From Streptomyces chattanoogensis (GTDB lineage Bacteria > Actinomycetota > Actinomycetes > Streptomycetales > Streptomycetaceae), in the NCBI RefSeq assembly GCF_001294335.1, contig NZ_LGKG01000185.1, forward strand, positions 142,377 to 206,376: 64,000 nucleotides of DNA. The letters are read 5' to 3'. Shown one piece after another: positions 36,188 to 44,312 of the stretch. A program made the translations under genes and the position numbers. Position 1 is the first letter of the stretch, and every line of letters begins with the position of its first letter. Under the pieces are notes generated by a model. It worked only from the letters and a program-made list of their open reading frames with translations. It did not search any database and was not told where the DNA came from.

Positions 36188-37863
36188 CGGCCCCCCTCCG
36201 TGCCCTGGTCCGCGGCGCCGCCGTCCTTGCGGCCCTCGCCCTGCCCGCCGCCCGTCAGCCGGGACGCGTCCCTCGGCAGGCGCAGGGTGAACTCCGCGCC
36301 GCCCTCGGGCAGATTGGCCGCGGTGATCCCGCCGCCGTGGATATGCGCGTTCTCCATCGCGATCGACAGCCCCAGACCGCTGCCCTCCGACCGCGGCCGG
36401 GACGCGCTCGCCTTGTAGAAGCGGTCGAAGACATGCGGCAGGACCTCCTCCGGGATGCCCGGACCGTTGTCCCGTACGCGGATGACCAGCTCCCCGCCCT
36501 GGTGATCCCCGCCCTCTGCTTCTTCCGGTCCTTCTGGTGCTTCCGGTTCTTCCGTGTGCACCGACACCTGCACCGGCGACCCGCCGTGCTTGAGCGCGTT
36601 GCCGATCAGATTCGCCAGGATGACGTCGAGGCGCCGCGGGTCCAGCCGGGCCACGATGCCCCGGTCCGCGTCCAGATCGACGGCGTCCAGCCAGGCCCGC
36701 GCGTCGATACAGGCGGTCACCTGGTCCGCGACATCGACATCGTCCAGCACCAGCCGGGCCGTGCCCGCGTCGAAGCGGGTGACCTCCATCAGGTTCTCCA
36801 CCAGGTCGTTCAGCCGCCGGGTCTCGCTGACCACCAGCTGCACCGCGGGCGCGATCATCGGGTCCAGGGAGTCCTGCTCCTCCTCCAGCACCTCGGAAAC
36901 CGCGGTGATCGCGGTCAGGGGCGTACGGAGCTCGTGCGACATATCGGCGACGAAGCGCCGGGACGCCGCCTCCCGGGCGCTCAGCTCCTCGACCCGCTGC
37001 TCCAGCCGCTCCGCCGTACGGTTGAACGTCCGGGACAGATCCGCGAGTTCATCGGTGCCGGTCACCCGCAGCCGGGTGTCCAGCCGCCCCTCACCCAGCT
37101 GCCGCGCCGCCTCGCCCAGCCGCTGTACGGGCCGCAGCACGGTCGTCGCGGCCGCCTGCGCCAGCAGCGCCGAGCCGACCAGCGCCAGCGCGGTGGCGAT
37201 CCCCAGCGACCAGGCCAGCGAGTTGAGGTCCTGCCGCTCGGTGGCCAGCGACTTCATCATGTAGCCGGTCGGCCCGCCGCCGATCACCTTCGCCCCGGCG
37301 ACGAGATACGGGGCGTCCCCGACCTCCTTGCGCTGCCAGTACAGATGGTGCGAGTAGCGGTTGGACTCATCGACCCGGCGCGCCTCGTTGACCGCCTTCT
37401 GCAGCGCCATCGGCACGCTCTTCAGCGTCAGCAGATCCTTGTCGGTGGTCGCCGCGCAGGCCTTGCCGTCCCGGCCCGTACCGATCAGCAGCACCGCGTA
37501 ATTCTGCGGCCCGCCCGCTATCTGCCGCGCCGCGTCCTGGAGTTCGGCACACCGCGGGTGCGGCGGCAGCGACCGCGTACTGTCCTCCAGCGCCTTGCGG
37601 AAGTCCTTGAGGACGGCATTCTGCGTACGGTCCAGGACCGTGTTGCGGTTGAGCCAGTACGCGATGCCGGAGGCGGAGACCGCAGCCGTCAGCGCGACCA
37701 GCGCGAAGACGAAGACCAGCCGCAGCCGCAGACTCGTCCAGCGCAGCAGCCCCGAGGCGCGCCGCAGCAGCCCCGGGGGCCGGCCGCCGGGCACGGACGC
37801 CGCCGGGATCTCGTCGCCGCCGTCGATACGGCCGTCACCGCTGCCGTCCGCGGGTCCCCTCAC
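36184..37863 (-). CDS. afsQ2: AfsQ2 sensor histidine kinase
   Basis: A 559-residue membrane kinase. Helix 1 is near residues 48-70 (RLVFVFALVALTAAVSASG), an extracytoplasmic sensor of ~150 residues follows, then helix 2 near 215-240 (LGIATALALVGSALLAQAAA) and a HAMP domain. The HisKA box is ADMSHELRTPL (His ~310), and the ATPase has N-box LANLIGNALKHGG, G1 DNGPGIPEE and G2 GSGLGLSIAMENAHIHGGG. GTG 37863 overlaps the afsQ1 stop (GTGA). It phosphorylates AfsQ1; the known system acts on antibiotic production and nitrogen metabolism in glutamate-type media. Confidence 0.95.
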   Translation of the reverse strand: MRGPADGSGDGRIDGGDEIPAASVPGGRPPGLLRRASGLLRWTSLRLRLVFVFALVALTAAVSASGIAYWLNRNTVLDRTQNAVLKDFRKALEDSTRSLPPHPRCAELQDAARQIAGGPQNYAVLLIGTGRDGKACAATTDKDLLTLKSVPMALQKAVNEARRVDESNRYSHHLYWQRKEVGDAPYLVAGAKVIGGGPTGYMMKSLATERQDLNSLAWSLGIATALALVGSALLAQAAATTVLRPVQRLGEAARQLGEGRLDTRLRVTGTDELADLSRTFNRTAERLEQRVEELSAREAASRRFVADMSHELRTPLTAITAVSEVLEEEQDSLDPMIAPAVQLVVSETRRLNDLVENLMEVTRFDAGTARLVLDDVDVADQVTACIDARAWLDAVDLDADRGIVARLDPRRLDVILANLIGNALKHGGSPVQVSVHTEEPEAPEGPEEAEGGDHQGGELVIRVRDNGPGIPEEVLPHVFDRFYKASASRPRSEGSGLGLSIAMENAHIHGGGITAANLPEGGAEFTLRLPRDASRLTGGGQGEGRKDGGAADQGTEGGR

Positions 37864-38537
37864 TGCGGGGAGTCCAGCCGGTAGCCGACCCCGCGGACCG
37901 TACGGATCAGGGTCGGCGAGGACGGCACGTCCTCCACCTTCGCGCGCAGCCGCTGGACACAGGCGTCCACCAGGCGGGAGTCGCCCAGATAGTCGTGCTC
38001 CCACACCAGCCGCAGCAACTGCTGCCGCGACAGCGCCTGTCCGGGCCGGCGGCTCAGCTCCAGCAGCAACCGCAGCTCGGTCGGCGTCAGTTGCAGGTCC
38101 TCGCCGTTCTTGGTGACCGTCATCGCCGAGCGGTCGATCACCAGCGAGCCGAAGGTCGCCGAATCGCTCGACTCCCGCTCCCCGCGGCGCAGCACGGCAC
38201 GGATCCGGGCGTCCAGCACCCGCCCCTGCACCGGTTTGACGACATAGTCGTCCGCACCGGACTCCAGCCCCACCACGACGTCGATGTCGTCGTTCCGGGC
38301 GGTGAGCAGGATGATGGGCAGCTGGTCCGTACGCCTGATCCGCCGGCACACCTCGAAACCGTCGATGCCCGGCAGCATCACATCCAGCACGATCAGGTCC
38401 GGGCGCTGCTCACGCAGCAGCTTCAGGCCGTCCTCGCCCGACGCCGCGGTCACCACACGGTGACCTTGGCGCGACAGCGAGAGTTCGAGGGCCGTGCGGA
38501 TGGCGTCGTCGTCCTCGATCAGCAACAGGAAAGGCAC
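37860..38537 (-). CDS. afsQ1: AfsQ1 response regulator, OmpR family
   Basis: A 225-residue regulator. The receiver domain has acidic pocket IEDDDA (residues 7-12), phospho-acceptor Asp52 in LIVLDVMLPGIDG, a Thr in LLTARNDD and Lys in DYVVKPVQG. A C-terminal winged helix (residues 130-225) includes LTPTELRLLLELSRRPGQAL and VDACVQRLRAKVED. GTG 38537 follows GTGAGG. The divergent sigQ gene shares its promoter region, which holds a GTNAC-N6-GTNAC box, the AfsQ1 recognition pattern known from S. coelicolor. Confidence 0.96.
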   Translation of the reverse strand: MPFLLLIEDDDAIRTALELSLSRQGHRVVTAASGEDGLKLLREQRPDLIVLDVMLPGIDGFEVCRRIRRTDQLPIILLTARNDDIDVVVGLESGADDYVVKPVQGRVLDARIRAVLRRGERESSDSATFGSLVIDRSAMTVTKNGEDLQLTPTELRLLLELSRRPGQALSRQQLLRLVWEHDYLGDSRLVDACVQRLRAKVEDVPSSPTLIRTVRGVGYRLDSPQ

Positions 38538-38639
38538 GCCTCACATTCTGGCGTATGGCATGCCGAGGCATCGACCGGTGGCCCCTCTCACAGGGCACCC
38601 GTCCGTGCGGTGATCCCGCGCCGGGCCGTGCCCGCCCCT

Positions 38640-38655
38640 GTGACAGGGCTGTGAC
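38640..38655. promoter_or_regulatory. AfsQ1-binding box
   Basis: GTGACAGGGCTGTGAC: two direct GTGAC half-sites six bases apart, exactly the GTNAC-N6-GTNAC pattern described for AfsQ1. It lies 108 bp before sigQ and 103 bp before afsQ1. Confidence 0.85.
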
Positions 38656-38762
38656 AGTCGACGGACAACGTCATGAAACTGGGTTGGCAGTCTTTTGGGC
38701 ACCGGGAGAGATCAACACCCGGGACACACCGAACGAGCTGGCTCTACGACGGGGGGCGCGAG

Positions 38763-39587
38763 ATGAACACACTGCACGGCACCACTTCCAGCGCAGTTAT
38801 CACGCGACTCCATGACGTCGTCCGGGCCGGGGAGAAGTCCGGTGCCGTGAGCGGGCGGGGGTGCGCTCGCGGCGCCGGGCGTCAGCGGCCGCCGTACATG
38901 GTGGCCATTGACGCGACGACGGTGGAGATCAAGGGGGGACACGGGGCCAACGGGGGAAACGGGGGCCACGGGGGAAACAACGGGGAGAACCTCGGGGGAA
39001 TCCCCGGGGAAAGGCAGTACAGGGAGGACACGGGGGAACGGCGCTCCGCGTCGGAGGCGGCCGAGGCCGAAGCGGCCTTCACCGCCTACGTCCAGGAGCG
39101 CCGCGCCTCCCTGTACGCCACCGCCTTCCACCTGACCGGTGACCGCTACGAGGCCGAAGACCTGCTGCAGAGTGCGCTGTTCTCGACCTACCGGGCGTGG
39201 GACCGGATCAGCGACAAGGCGGCGCTCGGCGGCTATCTGCGGCGCACGATGACCAATCTGCACATCAGCGCCTGGCGCCGCCGCAAGCTCAACGAATACC
39301 CGACCGAGGAACTGCCCGAGACGGCCGGCGACGTGGACGCGATGCGCGGCACCGAACTGCGCGCCGTCCTGTGGCAGGCACTGGTTCGGCTGCCCGAGGC
39401 GCAGCGCACCATGCTGGTGCTGCGCTACTACGAGGGCCGTACGGACCCGGAGATCGCGGACATTCTCGGCATCAGTGTCGGCACGGTGAAGTCCAGCATC
39501 TGGCGCTCCCTGCGCCGGCTGCGCGAGGACGAGGTCCTCAGCTTCGGCCGTGACGAGGAGGAGTCCTTCGGCGAGCTGGTGGCCTGA
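38763..39587 (+). CDS. sigQ: SigQ, ECF sigma factor of the AfsQ system
   Basis: A 274-residue sigma factor of the SigE-like ECF group. Conserved regions occupy only residues ~105-260: region 2 FHLTGDRYEAEDLLQSALFS, linker MTNLHISAWRRRKLNEYP and region 4 LPEAQRTMLVLRYYEGRTDP with IADILGISVGTVKSSIWRSL. The first ~100 residues are an unusual extension with a Gly/Asn/His-rich stretch (GGHGANGGNGGHGGNNGENL) encoded by a G-run repeat. ATG 38763 is preferred, but ATG 38898 is possible. It is divergent from afsQ1 and a known AfsQ1 target in S. coelicolor. Confidence 0.92.
   Translation: MNTLHGTTSSAVITRLHDVVRAGEKSGAVSGRGCARGAGRQRPPYMVAIDATTVEIKGGHGANGGNGGHGGNNGENLGGIPGERQYREDTGERRSASEAAEAEAAFTAYVQERRASLYATAFHLTGDRYEAEDLLQSALFSTYRAWDRISDKAALGGYLRRTMTNLHISAWRRRKLNEYPTEELPETAGDVDAMRGTELRAVLWQALVRLPEAQRTMLVLRYYEGRTDPEIADILGISVGTVKSSIWRSLRRLREDEVLSFGRDEEESFGELVA
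38933..39040 (+). repeat. G-run repeats inside sigQ
   Basis: Eight or more runs of four to six G are spaced by short A/C linkers (GGGGGAAACGGGGGCCAC pattern), on the coding strand of sigQ. This sequence could form G-quadruplexes in the non-template DNA or mRNA. Confidence 0.8.
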
Positions 39588-39589
39588 GG

Positions 39590-39700
39590 GCGGGGGAAAA
39601 CCGGGGGATACGGGGAAAACCGGGGGACGTGCCCAAGGGGGAACGGGGTACGGGGAAACCGGGGGACACGGGGGAAGGTACGGGGGAACCGGCCGAGGCG
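39590..39700 (+). repeat. G-run repeats downstream of sigQ
   Basis: The same purine-rich pattern as within sigQ recurs after its stop (CGGGGGATACGGGGAAAAC and variants). Strand-asymmetric G richness continues to about 39740. No coding signal or normal stem-loop terminator is seen here. Confidence 0.75.
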
Positions 39701-39816
39701 GAACGATTCGCCAACGCCGGGCGTATCGGGGGATACGGGGGAAGAGCGGGTTCGGGTGGCCGGGGGGCCTACCCGAGCCCGCTTCTCGTATGTGGCCGGG
39801 AACGCCCGGCCGCCGG

Positions 39817-40467
39817 TCAGGACCGTACGGCCGCACCGAACGCGCCGCTTGCCCACCGCGCCGCCGCAATACGCGCCAGCGCCTCCGGCTTGGCGCACGG
39901 ATAGGCGCCCAGGGCGCAGTGCCGGGCGACGACCGAGCGTTCGTTGCGCAGCAGGCGCAGGCCGCGGCGCACCAGATACGGGGCCGACTTGCGGCCCTCG
40001 CGCAGATCCCGGGCGAGGCGCCGGCGGAAGGTCGTGGTGGGCCGGCCGCGCAGACACAGCGCGTCGGCGAGCAGCCCCGCGGCGCGGCAGGCCGCTATGA
40101 CGTCGGCCGCGAAGATGCCCTCCGCGAGGAACAGCGAGGCACCGCCGAGGTCGAGCCGCGACTCGCCGGTCCGGGCGCTGGCCGAGATGTCGTACACCGG
40201 GACGGCCGCGGTCCCCGTACGGCACAGCGTCTCGATCGCGGCGACAGCCGCCGAGGCGTCCCAGGACAGCGGCGAGTCCCAGTCGGCGCCGCCGTCGTGC
40301 GGCAGCTGCGGCAGCGTCGGGTCCGTCCCCTCCTTGTAGAAGTCGTCGAGGTTGAGGACGGGCAGGCCGGTCAGCGCGGCCAGCGACGTCTTGCCGGAAC
40401 CGGAGGGGCCGGTCAGCAGGACGACGCGGGCGGGGGAGGGCGGCTGGGCTGAGGACTGGGAGCTCAC
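39817..40467 (-). CDS. Uridine kinase-like P-loop protein
   Basis: A 216-residue nucleotide kinase-like protein. Walker A GPSGSGKTS lies at residues ~20-28, LNLDDFYKEGTDPTLPQL follows (a DDFY motif as in uridine and phosphoribulokinases), and a basic C-terminal stretch TTTFRRRLARDLREGRK resembles the lid. It could phosphorylate uridine, which would pair with the nucleoside importer, but the substrate residues of Udk are not clearly present. The start is ATG... on the minus strand at 40467 within a TCACGGGTAC context. It is convergent with sigQ. Confidence 0.82.
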   Translation of the reverse strand: MSSQSSAQPPSPARVVLLTGPSGSGKTSLAALTGLPVLNLDDFYKEGTDPTLPQLPHDGGADWDSPLSWDASAAVAAIETLCRTGTAAVPVYDISASARTGESRLDLGGASLFLAEGIFAADVIAACRAAGLLADALCLRGRPTTTFRRRLARDLREGRKSAPYLVRRGLRLLRNERSVVARHCALGAYPCAKPEALARIAAARWASGAFGAAVRS

Positions 40468-40619
40468 GGGTACCCATTGTCGGGCATTGGGCCGTTGGGA
40501 GTACCCGGGCGTGCGACGGGGATTGCGGGGTGTATTGTCCGGCGCGGCTCAACTACTCTTCGCAGTCGATCGATTACCCCGAGCAGTCGGAGTCCCCAGC
40601 AGGAGGGTTCCGCAGTCAG

Positions 40620-41036
40620 GTGGCACAGCACATGGCACAGCACGCACATCCCAAGCCCCACCGCATCTCCCGCACCCTGCTGCGCACCGCGCTGGCCGTC
40701 TCCGCAGCGGGCGCCGCGCTCGCCGGGGGCGGCGCCGCAACGGCGAGCGCCGCGGAGCCCGCGCTGGCGGCCACCCCCGACCGGGGCGACGCCACCGCGA
40801 GCGCGGTGACCGGCATCCTGGAGAAGTCCGTCTCCGGTGCCCCCGGCGCGGTCAAGGGCCTGCAGCTCAACCCGCTGGCCAAGACCCCGGTCGACCCGCT
40901 GGCCAACGAGGTGCGCGTGCCGGTGGCCGACTTCAAGCCCGTGAGCACCAAGACGGTGACCGGCCGGCTGTCGCAGGGCGCGGCCCTGAAGGACATGCCG
41001 GTGACGGGCGAGGCGACGCGGGTGCTGCCCGGCTGA
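40620..41036 (+). CDS. Small secreted protein
   Basis: A 138-residue exported protein. The Arg/His-rich n-region (VAQHMAQHAHPKPHRISRTL) precedes a hydrophobic core and a signal-peptidase site near ATASA-AEP (residue ~40). The mature part has no Cys and includes VTGILEKSVSGAPGAVKGLQ and LNPLAKTPVDPLANEV. Similar in length and composition to the protein at 34085 (VSGA, VKG, VTG motifs). GTG 40620 and ATG 40632 are both possible; AGGAGGG lies at 40601-40607. The function is unknown. Confidence 0.75.
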   Translation: MAQHMAQHAHPKPHRISRTLLRTALAVSAAGAALAGGGAATASAAEPALAATPDRGDATASAVTGILEKSVSGAPGAVKGLQLNPLAKTPVDPLANEVRVPVADFKPVSTKTVTGRLSQGAALKDMPVTGEATRVLPG

Positions 41037-41054
41037 GGCGGCAACGCCCGGACC

Positions 41055-41091
41055 GAGCGCGGGCGGACCGGCGGTCGGCCCGCCCGTGCTC
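41055..41091. terminator. Stem-loop terminator after the secreted protein
   Basis: Arms GAGCGCGGGCGG and CCGCCCGTGCTC pair with a single G-T wobble. It separates the secreted protein gene from the convergent duplicated gene. Confidence 0.75.
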
Positions 41092-41122
41092 AGTGCCCGT
41101 GGAAAAGGACGTTGCGCAACGC

Positions 41123-41856
41123 TCAGAACCCTTGGTTCCAGGCGGCGACGATCCCCTCCATGTTCTCGCGGTGCAGGCTGCCCAGGGCGATCCACGAACC
41201 GTCGACGAAAGCGACGTCGAACCGCCCCTTGGTGGCGGCCTTCGGATGCGCAGTGACCCGGGCGATGTCCGTACGGGGCACCGCCACCCCGAAATCGCAC
41301 TTCGGGGTGCCGTCCAGCCAGCTCTTGTTACGGTCCACGAGCACGATCAGCCGACGGTCGGTCAGCGCCTGGAATCGGGGTTCGTCGCCCGCGTTCTTCA
41401 GATCGACCAGGAAGCGCCCGGCCATGCTCGACCAGCCGCCCGCCATGGGCTTGCCGTACATCATGTGCTCGACGGCGTCGTGCGCGGCGTCCTCGATATT
41501 CTCCTGAATTTCGAACACCGCGTCGGTGAGATCGCGGTCCGGCCGCCGCACGCTGTTGCCGCTGAAGTCGCCGGCGGCATACGTGGTGCCGGTCCCGCCC
41601 TCCCCGCCGCTGGTCCGCGTCACGGGGTTGTTCGCCAGCCGGTTGTTGATCGCCGGGCCCAGCGGCTTCGTCACCCTGCCCAGGGCGTTCCCCAGCGCGC
41701 CCCGTACCCGCTGTTCGAGCGCTGACGGGGCGGACGGGGTGCACAGCTCGGCAGGGACGAGGGGCAACGCCGCATTGTGGCAGTAGTCCGAGGCGATGAT
41801 CAGCCTTTCGCCCGGCTGGAGAAAGGGGGAAAGCAGTCGCGGTACATCGGCTTCAT
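41123..41856 (-). pseudogene. Frameshifted tandem copy of the 223-aa WXG-operon protein
   Basis: Paralogue of the next upstream gene (41922-42593): both share SPFLQPGERLIIASDY-type starts, ALEQRVRGxLGNALGxVT, AGRFLVDLKNAG, QALTDRRL, and a C-terminal FDVAFVDGSWIALGSLHR-like segment. ATG 41856 has the same AGAGGAG site as its sibling, but the frame it opens (MKPMYRDCFPPFSSRAKG) stops after 18 codons. The sibling-like frame resumes without a usable start. One C missing from the run near 41826-41832 explains this. Either a recent inactivating mutation or a base-call error. Confidence 0.75.
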
Positions 41857-41921
41857 CCGGTGCCGCTCCTCTCGTCTGGTGTGCTGCTCGGCCGAACGTG
41901 GAAAAGGACGTCGCGCAACGC

Positions 41922-42593
41922 TCAGAGCCCTTGGTTCCAGGCGGCGACGAACGCCTCCATGTGGGTGCGCACCGCACTGCCCAGGGCGATCCACGAACCG
42001 TCGACGAAGGCGACGTCGAACCGCCCCTTGCTGATGGTCTTCGGATGCGCGGTGACCCGGGCGATGTCCGTACGGGACACGGACACACCCACATCCCACT
42101 TCGGGGTGTTGTTCAGCCAGCTCGTGTTGTGGTCCACGAGCAGGAGCAGCCGGCGGTCGGTCAGCGCCTGACGTGTGGGGTCGCCGCCCGCGTTGGTCAG
42201 GTCGACCAGGAAGCGCCCGGCCATGCTGTGCCAGCCGCCGTCCATGACGGTGCCCCAGATCGCCCGCTCGGTCGCCCGGTCGGCGACGTGTTCCAGGTCG
42301 ATCGCCGCGTTCTCGACCCGGTCGCCGGCGCGGTCGGCGGCCCGGATGAACGGGTTGTTGACCACTCGGTCGCTGCCCAATGCCTCCAGCGGACGGGTCA
42401 CCTTGCCCAGTGCGTTCCCCAGCACGCCCCGTACCCGTTGTTCGAGCGCTGAGGGAGGGGCCGGGGTGCGCGGGGTCCGCAGCTCGGCGGGGACGGAGGG
42501 CAGCGCCGTGTTCTCGTAGTAGTCCGAGGCGATGATCAGCCTCTCCCCTGGCTGGAGAAAGGGCTGGAAACAGTCGCGGTACTCCGGCTTCAT
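41922..42593 (-). CDS. Conserved protein of the WXG100-like operon (intact copy)
   Basis: A 223-residue protein of unknown function. ATG 42593 has AGAGGAG nine bases upstream. Start MKPEYRDCFQPFLQPGERLI, then LEQRVRGVLGNALGKVTRPL, and a C-terminal beta-rich part RFDVAFVDGSWIALGS that resembles a PH-like or DUF-type fold recognising lipid or protein. It follows the large WXG-like gene and is duplicated downstream. In several Streptomyces such proteins accompany type VII-like secretion substrates; that link is by neighbourhood only. Confidence 0.75.
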   Translation of the reverse strand: MKPEYRDCFQPFLQPGERLIIASDYYENTALPSVPAELRTPRTPAPPSALEQRVRGVLGNALGKVTRPLEALGSDRVVNNPFIRAADRAGDRVENAAIDLEHVADRATERAIWGTVMDGGWHSMAGRFLVDLTNAGGDPTRQALTDRRLLLLVDHNTSWLNNTPKWDVGVSVSRTDIARVTAHPKTISKGRFDVAFVDGSWIALGSAVRTHMEAFVAAWNQGL

Positions 42594-42624
42594 CCGGCGC
42601 CGCTCCTCTCGTCTGGTGTGCTGC

Positions 42625-43811
42625 TCAGCCGAACGGGTTGTCGGGATCGCGGGGTTGCTGGGCGGACATCGGTCGGGCGGCGAACCGCGGGTCCTGGGCG
42701 ACGGGCTGTGTGCCGGCGAAGCCCGGGTCCGGGGCGGTGGGCCGTGCGTCGGGGATGTGCGCGAAGCCCGGGTCCGGAGCGGTGGGCTGCCCGTCGGGGA
42801 TGTGCGCGAAACCCGGGTCCGTCCGCCGGGCAGCGGCGAGATCGGCGGACTCTGGGCGCCGGACGGCCCGGCGAAGTCCGACGCGGGCGGCAGATGCACC
42901 TGGGTGTGCTCGGGCCGGGACGAATGGAACGGGACGTCGAAGTCGGACGAGGGCTTTTCGCCGGCCAGGAACTGGTCGACCTTCTCGGCCACTTGGTCGA
43001 CGCCGTCGCCGACGACGACCCCCGCCGCGCCACCCACCGGATTACCGGTGAAGCCGAGGCCGCCCATCACGCCCTTGGCGCCGCCCTTGATCGCCTTGTG
43101 CACCTTCTTGGCGCCGTAGGCGATGGCGAACTTCTCCGCCTCACCGGCGTCCTTGATGTGCTTCCAGGTCCACGGCTTCCACTTCTTGACCTTGGACAGC
43201 TTCTTGGCCTGCTTGAGCATCTTCAGGATGTTGGCGAGGGCCTTGAGCTCCTTGGCGAGGCGCGCCACCAGGCTGGCGATACGGGCCGAGGCGATGCCCG
43301 ACTCCGCCGCCGCCGCAGCAGCCTCGGCCGCCAACGACACACCCGCTGTCACCACACTGAGCGCTACCGCCGCGGCCAGCGTGATCAGGGCCCACTCGAT
43401 GAGCTCACGGATGACGGTCTCGACCAACTCCTGGGCCATCTGGGCCTGCTCGGCAGCCCCCTCCAGGACCTCGGCCGTCTTGTCCATGTCATCGGCTTCC
43501 GCCTGCATGGCGGTTTCCAGCTCGGCGAGGTTGTTCTGGAAGGCCTCGGCGGACTGGCCGGTCCATTCGTGCGCGAGATCCGCACGGTCGCGCCGCTGGT
43601 CGGCCACGACTTCCCGGAGCTCGCGGGCCTTGTCCCGCCACAGCTTGGCGGCTTCGTTGAGCGTCTCGGGATCGCCGGTCACGAACTCCAGCTGATCGGC
43701 GAGCGGTTCGACAAGCGGACGCATGATGTCGTCCACGATGCTGTCCATACCGCTCATCCAGTCATTGACCTTGTTGTAGGCGCTGACTGCTGACGATGCG
43801 GGCCCGCTCAT
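42625..43811 (-). CDS. Large WXG100/ESX-like protein, with an apparent frameshift near 42830
   Basis: N-terminal ~150 residues form a helical hairpin like WXG100 proteins: LWRDKARELREVVADQRRDR then HEWTGQSAEAFQNNLAELE (W-x-G turn). A hydrophobic pair of helices (residues 135-175) and a basic core with KKWKPWTWKHIKDAGEAEKF follow. The uninterrupted frame would run on through the next gene as one 629-residue product. High third-position G/C instead switches frame near 42830 into a tail of DPGFAHIPD repeats ending DPDNPFG and a stop at 42625. The start overlaps the small partner gene (ATGA). Confidence 0.75.
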
Positions 43812-44137
43812 ATGCTGCCACCCCCGTGCTGCACGCTGTTCAGAGTGCGGATCTGCTCGTCATCGGTGTCCTGGTAGGACTGCGCGGTGGCCGTGACGCC
43901 CTCGCTGATCTTCTCCTGCAGGGTGGCGATGTCCTCGAGGGTTTCCAGGGTGTCCTCCTGGCGCTCCTCGTAGTCCTTGCTGATTTCTTCCGATTCCGGA
44001 AGCTTGCCGAACGCTTCGCGGTGGACGGAGTGCGAGGCGAGGCTGCTGCGGATCGCCCGCACCTTGTCCGCCCGCTGATCAGCGGTTTTGGCAAATGCGC
44101 GCAGGGCCTCTTGGGCAGCGGTGAATTGCTCCGCCAC
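43808..44137 (-). CDS. Small helical WXG100-type partner protein
   Basis: A 109-residue, almost entirely helical, acidic protein (VAEQFTAAQEALRAFAKTAD, ERQEDTLETLEDIATLQEKI). It has the size of ESAT-6/WXG100 or ESX substrate partners but no clear W-x-G turn. GTG 44137 has GGGGGAG four bases upstream. It overlaps the large WXG-like gene by four bases, a typical partner pair. No secretion ATPase is visible in the window, so type VII export is only suggested. Confidence 0.78.
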   Translation of the reverse strand: MAEQFTAAQEALRAFAKTADQRADKVRAIRSSLASHSVHREAFGKLPESEEISKDYEERQEDTLETLEDIATLQEKISEGVTATAQSYQDTDDEQIRTLNSVQHGGGSI

Positions 44138-44234
44138 GGATCTCCCCCAGATCGTTGGTGTGGGTGGCCGGCTTGTTCGGGCGCCGACTCGCTTGGGTGC
44201 TCGAGTCAATCGTAGATAAAGGATCGGACAACAA

Positions 44235-44267
44235 TGCGGGGCCCCAGTCAAATGCCGAGGCCCCGCA
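44235..44267 (-). terminator. Stem-loop after the aldehyde dehydrogenase operon
   Basis: Arms TGCGGGGCC and GGCCCCGCA (nine pairs) enclose a 15-base loop. Located just beyond the last gene of the deoC-aldehyde dehydrogenase operon on the minus strand. Confidence 0.72.
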
Positions 44268-44312
44268 CGGAAAGGTTTCGCAACCGATCCCCCTAAGGGG
44301 AGGAAAATTTCC

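Noticed and set aside
42618..43793. Long open frame on the plus strand opposite the WXG-like gene
   Set aside because: It is a shadow of the minus-strand gene; its composition is biased by the antisense of GC-rich codons and it has no ribosome site or domain.
41922..43811. Single 629-residue WXG-like fusion protein
   Set aside because: Codon bias changes frame near 42830 and the second half has its own start and ribosome site at 42593, so two genes are more likely.
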